From assembly GCF_000297095.1 (NCBI RefSeq), contig NZ_AEEA01000177.1, positions 1 to 5,028 on the forward strand: a stretch of DNA of 5,028 nucleotides, given 5' to 3'. The stretch is from Treponema primitia ZAS-1 (GTDB lineage Bacteria; Spirochaetota; Spirochaetia; Treponematales; Breznakiellaceae). The notes beneath the pieces were generated by a model. It was not told the DNA's origin, did no database searches, and saw nothing but the letters and a program-made list of their open reading frames with translations. Made by a program: the position numbers and the translations under genes. Positions 1 to 4,461 of the stretch are shown in pieces (position 1 is the first letter of the stretch; the number at the start of each line of letters is the position of its first letter).

Positions 1-142
1 CCGGGGATGCCCCTCCCTCCGCCCGCCGATGTCAATTAGATATGCGCCTACACTACGGTGGGCAGGCATTCACCTGCAGGAATGCGCTAAACTTAGTTAG
101 GGGACTCCGTTACCGGGTTCTGGCGCCGTACTCCAAACAAAG
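1..142. other. Unassigned stretch beyond the end of rnc
   Basis: No gene is recognised here. Two plus-strand frames are open from the window edge: one stops at 98-100, the other runs from position 3 to a stop at 171-173 and so overlaps the last codons of rnc on the other strand. Neither reads as a family I know. Small structures are visible: GGGG-ATG-CCCC at 3-13, and a perfect 6-bp inverted repeat GCATTC/GAATGC at 66-71 and 80-85 around an 8-nt loop that contains part of a CCTGCAGG palindrome. No T-rich terminator for the minus-strand rnc operon is evident. It could be the edge of a dispersed repeat or the tail of a gene outside the window. Confidence 0.3.
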
Positions 143-904
143 TTATATGGGCATATTCTTTTCAGGTAATTGAGAAAGCGCATCGTAGGCAATCCGCGCC
201 GCTTCCTGTTCTGCAGTTTTCTTGTTCTTTCCCATCCCGGGTCCAAAGGTCTTATCGTCCACCGTTACCTCTATCCAGAAAAACCGGTCGTGCTCCGGTC
301 CGCTGCGTTTTAAGAGGCGGTAGGCGGGGTATTTGCGGTACAAATGCTGGGATAGTTCCTGAAGCAGGGACTTGTAGTCCCGGTGATGGCGGTTATCCAA
401 AACCCGCTTGATTTCCGGGCCTATGCGGCTGCTGACAAAGGTATGGGCCGCCTTGTACCCCGAATCCAGGTATAGGGCGCCGATCAGGGCTTCCATGGCG
501 TCCGCCAGGATAGCGTTTTTAGTACGGCCCCCGGAAAGCTCCTCACCCCGGCCCAGGATCAACAGGCTGTCGATTTGCAGCTCCCGGGCAATACCGGAAA
601 GGATATCCTCGGAAACCACCACGGACTTGATCTTCGCAAGGTCCCCCTCAGGCTTGTCGGTGAGCCCCTGGTACAGCAGGGTGGCGGTTACAGCCCCCAG
701 GATGGCGTCCCCTAGGAATTCGAGCCGTTCGTTGTTGTACCGCAGTCCCGATTCATTGGCCACCGACCGATGCACGAAAGAAAGGTTCAGAAGCTCTAGG
801 CTCCTGAACCTTATACCGGCGGTCTTAGCAAACGCCGCCAACTCTTTCTTTCTTTCGGGACTCAGTACCGGATTATTTTTGGGATTTGATATAATCGTAG
901 GCAT
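143..904 (-). CDS. rnc: Ribonuclease III
   Basis: Double-strand-specific endoribonuclease, 253 aa, cytoplasmic, which in bacteria processes rRNA precursors and structured mRNAs as a homodimer. The N-terminal RNase III domain (about residues 20-170) carries the family signature NERLEFLGD at 58-66. E62 and D66 correspond to the first catalytic acidic pair, and the second pair is D135 and E138 in ADAMEALIGA. A double-stranded-RNA-binding domain follows (about 176-245), ending in the typical KKTAEQEAA helix at 228-236. Length fits the family. The ATG at 902-904 was chosen because protein similarity begins shortly after it; an upstream in-frame extension to 1030 would lie wholly inside acpP and is not RNase III-like. 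This start overlaps the acpP 3' end by 32 nt and has no clear Shine-Dalgarno, suggesting coupling to acpP translation. A TTG codon at residue 22, preceded by an AAGAAAGAG purine tract, is an alternative start. Last gene of the rpmF-acpP-rnc operon. Confidence 0.95.
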   Translation of the reverse strand: MPTIISNPKNNPVLSPERKKELAAFAKTAGIRFRSLELLNLSFVHRSVANESGLRYNNERLEFLGDAILGAVTATLLYQGLTDKPEGDLAKIKSVVVSEDILSGIARELQIDSLLILGRGEELSGGRTKNAILADAMEALIGALYLDSGYKAAHTFVSSRIGPEIKRVLDNRHHRDYKSLLQELSQHLYRKYPAYRLLKRSGPEHDRFFWIEVTVDDKTFGPGMGKNKKTAEQEAARIAYDALSQLPEKNMPI

Positions 905-1106
905 CCCGAACGGTTTCAAATTCGTTGGCCTTCTCATCGGGGATGGAAATACCCATCTCTTCTTCGATAGCATAAACCAATTCGTAGGTATCCAGGCTGT
1001 CGGCGCCCAGATCCTGGCGGAAAGAAGCATCCAGGCTTATCTTCCCCTCGTCAATCTCCAGCTTATCCGCTATCAACTTTTTGATCTTCTCAAATAATTC
1101 ATCCAT
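873..1106 (-). CDS. acpP: Acyl carrier protein
   Basis: Small acidic carrier (77 aa) that holds growing fatty acyl chains on a phosphopantetheine arm during type II fatty acid synthesis in the cytosol. The attachment motif DSLDTYEL is visible, with S37 as the modified serine. The segment ADSLDTYELVYAIEEEMGI matches the conserved helix II region, and the C-terminal VRDAYDYI motif is also typical. Length is normal for AcpP. The start at 1104-1106 is preceded by a GGAGG (1118-1122) at 11 nt, slightly long spacing but the best ribosome site in the area; the open frame continues upstream to 1220 through unrelated residues and through rpmF, so that extension was rejected. It lies 62 nt downstream of rpmF and its tail contains the rnc start. 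Clustering of ACP with bL32 is common in bacteria. Confidence 0.96.
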   Translation of the reverse strand: MDELFEKIKKLIADKLEIDEGKISLDASFRQDLGADSLDTYELVYAIEEEMGISIPDEKANEFETVRDAYDYIKSQK

Positions 1107-1138
1107 GCTCTTTGTATCCTCCAAATTTCTACAATTAA

Positions 1139-1170
1139 AACGCGCTTTCCAGGACCTGGAAGTCCGCGTT
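1139..1170 (-). terminator. Two-tier hairpin between rpmF and acpP (attenuator or processing site)
   Basis: Read on the minus-strand transcript, an outer stem AACGCG/CGCGTT (1165-1170 with 1139-1144) encloses an inner stem TTCCAG/CTGGAA (1156-1161 with 1147-1152) closed by a GTC loop, with a small internal loop between the stems. The 3' side leads into TTTTAATTG, counting two stem bases, so the U tract is short. The outer stem includes two bases of the rpmF stop codon. It could be a leaky terminator, a 3'-end stabiliser for the rpmF message, or a cleavage site. The stem-loop is directly visible; its role is inference. Confidence 0.45.
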
Positions 1171-1357
1171 AAACTTTCGCATCCGGAATAATTACCTGTT
1201 TGCCCCGGTAGAATCCGCATTTAGGGCATACCCGATGGAGCAGGACCCGGTTACCACAGGTACTGCACTCGATTAAGGTGGGACTGGTAATTTTCATATT
1301 GATTGATTGCCGGCGACGGGTCCGGGCTTTTGACGTATTCGCTCTAGGTACAGCCAT
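1169..1357 (-). CDS. rpmF: 50S ribosomal protein L32 (bL32)
   Basis: Structural protein of the large ribosomal subunit, 62 aa. The N-terminus MAVPRANTSKARTRRR is the conserved basic bL32 start (MAVPxxxxSKxRxxxRR). A zinc-ribbon follows with two CxxC pairs, C31/C34 and C44/C47, so this is the zinc-binding form. The C-terminal RGKQVI is typical of the family. The start is supported by GAGG at 1366-1369 with 8-nt spacing. It is the first gene of the operon with acpP and rnc, and has its own promoter immediately upstream. Growth-rate-linked regulation is expected from its identity but is not shown by the sequence. Confidence 0.96.
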   Translation of the reverse strand: MAVPRANTSKARTRRRQSINMKITSPTLIECSTCGNRVLLHRVCPKCGFYRGKQVIIPDAKV

Positions 1358-1392
1358 TTTAAAAACCTCACTTAAAAATGTTAACTATCCGG

Positions 1393-1424
1393 GACATTAT
1401 ATCAAATAATGTCAAGTTTTGACA
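1393..1424. promoter_or_regulatory. Overlapping inverted repeats on the rpmF promoter (possible operator)
   Basis: Two perfect inverted repeats overlap by four bases. The first is GACATTAT-atcaa-ATAATGTC (1393-1413), spanning the -10 element. The second is TGTCAA-gtt-TTGACA (1410-1424), spanning most of the -35 element. Both share the core TGTCA/TGACA. A repressor bound to either would block RNA polymerase. No regulator is encoded nearby that obviously matches, and I do not recognise the motif as a known operator. Confidence 0.4.
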
Positions 1425-1425
1425 A
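1396..1425 (-). promoter_or_regulatory. Promoter of the rpmF-acpP-rnc operon
   Basis: On the minus strand a perfect TATAAT -10 (1396-1401) is preceded at 18 bp by TTGTCA (1420-1425), one mismatch from the -35 consensus. Transcription would begin around 1388-1390, giving a leader of about 30 nt before the rpmF ATG at 1357, which includes the GAGG ribosome site. No better promoter is seen for the operon. Confidence 0.7.
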
Positions 1426-1445
1426 GTCCTACTCCTGGGAAATAA

Positions 1446-1727
1446 CGCTCGAGACATCGAGGCGGGTGGATCGGAAAAAGCGGCAATATAGGCGATTTAA
1501 CCATCACCTTTGTAACTTCCCATGAACCCCGTGAACTCAAGCGGTATCTACAGAAGCTGTATCACTACAGATTGACGGAAAAATGGGCCGGGATTACACT
1601 AATTGAGGGTGATATGATGCCCAAACGGTCGAGGTGGGAAACCAAGGGAAAGGCCGGAAAGAAGAGCAGATCGCAGAAGCCTAAACCAGACTGCTACCCC
1701 GGCAAATGCATTCGGCAGGGGTGGTAA
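1446..1727 (+). pseudogene. Remnant of an Rpn/PD-(D/E)XK nuclease-family protein (tentative)
   Basis: An open frame of 93 codons lies between stops at 1443-1445 and 1725-1727 but has no start codon until a doublet ATG ATG at 1614-1619, more than halfway along. The first part, GNIGDLTITFVTSHEPRELK followed by RYLQKLYHY and AGITLIEGDMMP, resembles the C-terminal segment (DLTxTFVTSHxPRxLxxxL...GIYxxxGDxxPxQ) that I associate with Rpn/YhgA-like and related PD-(D/E)XK proteins, some of which occur in many copies in spirochaete genomes. After GDMMP the reading changes to a Lys/Ser-rich tail (PKRSRWETKGKAGKKSRSQK) that does not look like the family, suggesting a break or frameshift. No N-terminal nuclease core is present. 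The family assignment rests on remembered similarity only. Confidence 0.4.
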
Positions 1728-1756
1728 TTAATTGGTTTAACGGGAACCATAATGGT

Positions 1757-2392
1757 ATGAGTGGAAAAAGAAATAAAAAGCAGGGGCCGTATTCGGTGGT
1801 GGTGGTTGAGGACCAGGAAATTATGCGGCGGGGCTTGGTGGGGGTGCTGTCGGAAAAGTGGCTTGTGGTAGGGCAGGCGGCGAATTTAACCGAGGCCCGG
1901 AAGGTTTTTGATGAACTGGCGGAACCGCCGGATTTGGCGCTCCTGGATATGGCGCTGGCGGACCAGGAATGGGGACTGGATTTACTGCCATACCTCTCGG
2001 AACGGTTTAAGCAGCATTCAAAGGTTCCGGCAACCTTGGTGTACTCCATCTATACGGATTATGCCCATGTCAGGAACGCCTTGAGCATGGGGGTTAAGGG
2101 GTATGTGTCCAAGGCGAAGGGGCTGCAGGAACTGGAGGCGGCCATGTCGGCGGTGCTGGGGGGACAGGTGTGGGTGGACCAGGAATTGATTTCCAAGCTG
2201 GCGATAGTACCGGATTTAATAATGGGACTGACGAAACGGGAACAGGAAGTGTACACCCTGGCCCACAAGGGGTGGGGGACTGTGCGGATTGCGGGGGAAA
2301 TGGGGCTTGTGGAACGGAGTGTGGAGAATTATTTATACCGGATATATGAAAAGCTCGGGGTTAAGAACCGGCGGGAGCTGGAGGAGTTATAG
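1757..2392 (+). CDS. Two-component response regulator, NarL/FixJ (LuxR-type HTH) family
   Basis: Predicted cytoplasmic transcription factor of 211 aa, switched by phosphorylation. The receiver domain (about 13-135) shows the acidic pair E18/D19 in VVVVEDQE, the phospho-acceptor D64 in LALLDMAL, S97 in the position of the switch Thr/Ser, and K119 in GYVSKAKG. The LuxR-type helix-turn-helix (about 157-209) begins LTKREQEVYTLAHKGW and ends RIYEKLGVKNRREL, a close match to the family pattern. The recognition helix has an unusual RSVENYLYRI where TVxxHxxxI is common. The start at 1757 gives a normal short lead before the receiver, but no Shine-Dalgarno is visible. An in-frame ATG at 1706 would add 17 residues overlapping the remnant gene. 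A GTG at 1793, 9 nt after AGGGG, would clip the first receiver strand. The HisKA_3 kinase at 3118 is the natural partner. The gene ends inside the 3' end of the opposing membrane-protein gene. Confidence 0.9.
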   Translation: MSGKRNKKQGPYSVVVVEDQEIMRRGLVGVLSEKWLVVGQAANLTEARKVFDELAEPPDLALLDMALADQEWGLDLLPYLSERFKQHSKVPATLVYSIYTDYAHVRNALSMGVKGYVSKAKGLQELEAAMSAVLGGQVWVDQELISKLAIVPDLIMGLTKREQEVYTLAHKGWGTVRIAGEMGLVERSVENYLYRIYEKLGVKNRRELEEL

Positions 2393-3041
2393 GGTTCGGT
2401 TTTGGATTTTTTTTATTGTTCAGGAATGGGACGGCTAAAAGGGATACGGCGTAGCCGCCGAAAATGACGATGAACCGATCCACAATATTTATGGGGATGC
2501 GGGAAAGGATGTTGGCTTCCAAGAGGGGGGTACCGTACCGCAGGAGGCTCATCTTAAAGGTGTCCTCCGGGGAGAAATATCCCTTCGTTGCGGGATTTGC
2601 CAGTAAATCTATGATGCCTCCGGAAACACTGATTGCGACACAGGCGACTAAGAACAGTTTTAGAAGGAAGACAGCTTTGGTGATGATCCCGTAGGGGTAC
2701 TTTTCGCCGGGGATGTCCATGTCGGTGTGGGTTTTGAGGTAACGACGGTTGAAAAGCCAGACGATTATTACTTCGGCGATGGAGCAGAGGACAAACAGAT
2801 AGGTCCACACTTTTTCGTACATTCTTTCATATCTGAGCCATTTGGCAAGACTGGTCAGGATAGCGGTGGCAATGCCCGGCAGGGGGCCGGCGGCAAAGGT
2901 GAGGGCCACCGTAAAGAGGGTGTCTAAAAACAGGGGCAGATGGAGAACCGTTTCTACCAGGGTGTTCAGCAAAAAATTACCCGCTGCGGCAAACAGACAG
3001 AGGATTACAATTTTTCCGATCCGCAGGGGGTTTAGTTTCAT
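2361..3041 (-). CDS. Polytopic membrane protein resembling ECF transporter S components
   Basis: Integral membrane protein of 226 aa with about five or six hydrophobic segments (roughly 9-29, 36-52, 54-67, 78-97, 123-147, 188-208) and a short basic/proline-rich cytoplasmic-looking tail (NNKKNPKPNPITPPAPAGS). The segment LHLPLFLDTLFTVALTFAAG then PLPGIATAILTSLAKW resembles the conserved start of ECF-type substrate-binding (S) subunits, where LPLFLDT...G...GP..G is typical; NIVDRFIVIFGGYAV near the end also fits that fold. This is family-level pattern recognition, not proof. No ECF ATPase or T subunit is present in the window. The gene converges on the response-regulator gene (32-nt 3' overlap, 2361-2392) and diverges from the kinase gene, so it may supply membrane sensing for that system. 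The start at 3041 follows a strong promoter by only 11 nt and lacks a Shine-Dalgarno. Confidence 0.75.
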   Translation of the reverse strand: MKLNPLRIGKIVILCLFAAAGNFLLNTLVETVLHLPLFLDTLFTVALTFAAGPLPGIATAILTSLAKWLRYERMYEKVWTYLFVLCSIAEVIIVWLFNRRYLKTHTDMDIPGEKYPYGIITKAVFLLKLFLVACVAISVSGGIIDLLANPATKGYFSPEDTFKMSLLRYGTPLLEANILSRIPINIVDRFIVIFGGYAVSLLAVPFLNNKKNPKPNPITPPAPAGS

Positions 3042-3052
3042 AGCTGATGGCG

Positions 3053-3082
3053 ATTATACCGGGAAAACTGCGGTTTAGTCAA
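3053..3082 (-). promoter_or_regulatory. Strong promoter for the membrane-protein gene, near-leaderless
   Basis: On the minus strand, TTGACT (3077-3082), an 18-bp spacer and a perfect TATAAT (3053-3058) precede the ATG at 3039-3041. With the usual 6-8 bp from -10 to start of transcription, the 5' leader would be only about 3-6 nt and contains no ribosome-binding site. The region also lies within the 76-bp divergent gap shared with the kinase gene, whose own candidate -10 (GATAAT, 3085-3090 on the plus strand, no good -35) abuts this -35. Confidence 0.65.
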
Positions 3083-3106
3083 ATGATAATAGTAAATTAA
3101 CATGGC

Positions 3107-3117
3107 GGAGGACCTCC
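3107..3117 (+). promoter_or_regulatory. Self-complementary ribosome-binding site of the kinase gene
   Basis: A full GGAGG (3107-3111) sits 6 nt before the kinase ATG at 3118 and fixes that start. It is followed after one base by its exact complement CCTCC (3113-3117), making the 11-nt palindrome GGAGGACCTCC. As RNA it can form a 4-bp hairpin (GGAG-GAC-CTCC) that would occupy the Shine-Dalgarno. Whether so short a stem affects translation is uncertain. Confidence 0.7.
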
Positions 3118-4332
3118 ATGAGGATAGGCTGGGGTGTATGTTTGATGCTTTTTGTTTTCGCTCCCCTCCATGGGGGCAGTGAAAAGGATATTACCGCTAC
3201 GGTGGTCTACCGGGCTGCGGAACAGTGGCGGGACATCGAAGGGATTTTTCTTTCAGGCGAATCGGAGATACTTTTCCGCAGGGTTGATGATTTTACCGCA
3301 TCTTTGGAGGAGTTCCTCGGTTCACCCCTGTACCGGCTCTACCGGTATACTCCGGAGTTTACCCAGGGACCTACTGCGTCCCAGGGACCTACTGTGTCCC
3401 AGGGACCTACTGCGTCCCAGGGACCTACTGCGTCCCAGGATAATGTGCAGGGGATTCTGGAACTAACCGGTTCTTTTACGGAAGCGATACGGGAGGGCCG
3501 GCGGGATACTGCCCTGGCCCTGGCGCTGGATATTCAGGGGGAACTTAATCACTGGCTGTCCCGGGACACGGCGCTGGCGGATTCGATTCACCGGACGTAT
3601 TTTCATCAGTTCTATGTTTTTTCTGTTTTGGTTGTCCTGTTGGTTCTGGCTATGGGTTTCTTGGGGCGGGCTTTGGAACAGTCCCGGCGCCGGGAGCGGG
3701 AACGGGGAGGATTCTTCCGGGCGCTGACCCTGGCCCAGGAGGGGGAGCGGTCACGGATTGCACGGGAGCTGCATGATACGGTGATCCCGGAGATCCGTAC
3801 CCTGGGTTGGATACCGCTTACAGAACCGGCTGCCGTTGCAAGGGAAGAGATCAGCGCGCGCTGTGACGGGGTTATCGGGCGTTTACGGGATATTTGTATG
3901 GATCTGATTCCGCCGGATTTTGAACGGGTAGGCCTGGTAGAATCCCTAACGGGACTATGCGGGACCTTCCAGGGGCGGAGTGGGATTGAATGCCGCTTGG
4001 TTGCCGCGGAGGATGTACAGGTAAGGCTCCTGGGGACGGAGGCGCAGCTGCAATGTTTCAGGATAGTTCAGGAAGCCCTGGGGAATGTGGAGCGCCACTC
4101 CAAGGCGAGTGAAGTTTCGGTGGTGCTGCGGAACGAGGGGAAGGCGCTGCTGATCCTGGTTACCGATGATGGGGTCGGGTTTAACACGGAGGATTACGGT
4201 ACGGATCGGCATGGGGAACATTTAGGGATACGGGGGATGTATGACCGGGCGGCCCTTATAGGGGGGCATCTGTCCTTTAAGAGCGGCGCCGGGGAAGGGG
4301 TGATGGTGCGCCTTGAGGTGCCGTGCGGATGA
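3118..4332 (+). CDS. Membrane sensor histidine kinase, HisKA_3 (NarX/DesK-like) type
   Basis: Predicted sensor kinase of 404 aa. Residues 1-19 form a signal-peptide-like or first membrane segment (MRIGWGVCLMLFVFAPLHGG). About 21-163 is an extracytoplasmic domain with no recognised fold, interrupted at 83-106 by four QGPTAS-type repeats. A clear transmembrane helix spans about 165-185, followed by a charged linker QSRRRERERGG. The dimerisation/phosphoacceptor region carries ERSRIARELHDTVIPEIR with H219 as the phosphorylated histidine, and continues through DLIPPDFERVGLVESL, typical of HisKA_3. The HATPase domain (about 308-402) shows the N box QEALGNVERH (N323), G1 DDGVGF (350-355), G2 GIRGM (370-374) and a terminal GAGEGVMVRL. 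All catalytic motifs are intact. The start is fixed by GGAGG 6 nt upstream. Its likely target is the NarL-type regulator at 1757-2392, unusually separated from it by an opposing membrane-protein gene. Confidence 0.92.
   Translation: MRIGWGVCLMLFVFAPLHGGSEKDITATVVYRAAEQWRDIEGIFLSGESEILFRRVDDFTASLEEFLGSPLYRLYRYTPEFTQGPTASQGPTVSQGPTASQGPTASQDNVQGILELTGSFTEAIREGRRDTALALALDIQGELNHWLSRDTALADSIHRTYFHQFYVFSVLVVLLVLAMGFLGRALEQSRRRERERGGFFRALTLAQEGERSRIARELHDTVIPEIRTLGWIPLTEPAAVAREEISARCDGVIGRLRDICMDLIPPDFERVGLVESLTGLCGTFQGRSGIECRLVAAEDVQVRLLGTEAQLQCFRIVQEALGNVERHSKASEVSVVLRNEGKALLILVTDDGVGFNTEDYGTDRHGEHLGIRGMYDRAALIGGHLSFKSGAGEGVMVRLEVPCG
3364..3435 (+). repeat. Four tandem 18-nt repeats in the kinase sensor domain
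   Basis: Four consecutive copies of CAGGGACCTACTGCGTCC start at 3364, 3382, 3400 and 3418, followed by a partial CAGGA. They are identical except for one C-to-T change in copy 2 (GCG to GTG, Ala to Val). Being 18 nt long, each copy adds QGPTAS without shifting frame. Each unit also contains GGGAC-N7-GTCCC, so it can form a 5-bp hairpin, and successive units join as the palindrome GTCCCAGGGAC. Near identity suggests recent expansion by slippage or unequal recombination. Confidence 0.95.
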
Positions 4333-4348
4333 CGTCTTGGACAGCATC

Positions 4349-4370
4349 TTTTTTACAAAATCGTAAAAAA
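4349..4370. repeat. AT-rich perfect inverted repeat after the kinase gene
   Basis: TTTTTTAC (4349-4356) and GTAAAAAA (4363-4370) are perfect 8-bp complements around the loop AAAATC, beginning 16 nt after the kinase stop. As RNA it is a weak A-U stem. The right arm can alternatively pair, with a bulge, to CAGTTTTAC at 4398-4406, so it may be part of a larger fold with the adjacent terminator. Confidence 0.6.
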
Positions 4371-4398
4371 CTGTGCGTACTGCACAGAAAATCTGTGC
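4371..4398. promoter_or_regulatory. Three CTGTGC half-sites in alternating orientation, 11 bp apart
   Basis: CTGTGC (4371-4376), GCACAG (4382-4387) and CTGTGC (4393-4398) are identical hexamers in +, -, + orientation with exactly 11-bp phasing, about one helical turn. The last lies 11 bp before the -35 box at 4410, so the array occupies roughly -47 to -74 relative to the expected start of transcription, a usual activator position. A dimeric regulator such as the NarL-type protein encoded nearby could bind, but the motif is not one I recognise. The same bases also form the terminator stem. Confidence 0.4.
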
Positions 4399-4404
4399 AG
4401 TTTT
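4379..4404 (+). terminator. Intrinsic terminator of the kinase gene
   Basis: A perfect 9-bp stem ACTGCACAG/CTGTGCAGT (4379-4387 with 4393-4401) closed by AAAAT is followed by a short T run (4401-4404, first T in the stem). It lies 46 nt after the kinase stop and just before the next promoter, where a terminator is expected. The T tract is short, so termination may be incomplete. The left arm can instead pair with CTGTGC at 4371-4376, a competing hairpin. Confidence 0.6.
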
Positions 4405-4409
4405 ACTGT

Positions 4410-4438
4410 TTGACAAATAGAAAATAGTGTTTTATCCT
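4410..4438 (+). promoter_or_regulatory. Sigma-70-type promoter for the microprotein-lipoprotein unit
   Basis: A perfect TTGACA -35 (4410-4415), 17-bp spacer and TATCCT -10 (4433-4438, two mismatches from consensus) place the start of transcription near 4445, about 17 nt before the first ATG used. The leader carries the GAGGGG ribosome site at 4449-4454. It follows the kinase terminator directly, marking a new transcription unit. Confidence 0.75.
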
Positions 4439-4461
4439 CTTTACACTCGAGGGGATGAAAT

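Noticed and set aside
905..1030. N-terminal extension of RNase III to 1030
   Set aside because: These codons lie entirely within acpP in another frame and do not resemble the family; the ATG at 904 gives a normal-length enzyme.
408..1097. Long plus-strand open frame of 229 codons
   Set aside because: It lies antisense to rnc and acpP, both of which are certain from their conserved motifs, and its translation shows no recognisable domain.
1107..1220. N-terminal extension of acyl carrier protein to 1220
   Set aside because: The added residues are unlike ACP and overlap rpmF; the GGAGG at 1118-1122 supports the start at 1106.
1448..1461. CTCGA-gaca-TCGAG inverted repeat
   Set aside because: A 5-bp stem with no T tract and no obvious relation to a gene end or promoter; it could easily be chance.
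1681..2049. Minus-strand frame of 122 codons opposite the response regulator
   Set aside because: It is a shadow of the receiver domain, serine-rich and without a recognisable family.
2364..2414. Possible terminator for the regulator (GAACC/GGTTC plus an 8-T run)
   Set aside because: The stem is 5 bp with a loop of over 20 nt, and the T run is part of the opposing coding sequence.
2842..3078. Plus-strand frames opposite the membrane protein
   Set aside because: The minus-strand translation has clear transmembrane segments and a strong promoter, while these frames are low-complexity shadows.
3364..3435. Short tandem repeats considered as a CRISPR array
   Set aside because: The units are directly adjacent without spacers and keep the kinase reading frame.
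3152..3466. Plus-strand frame with PRDLLRPRDLL repeats
   Set aside because: It is the +2 reading of the 18-nt repeat inside the kinase gene, whose motifs are intact.
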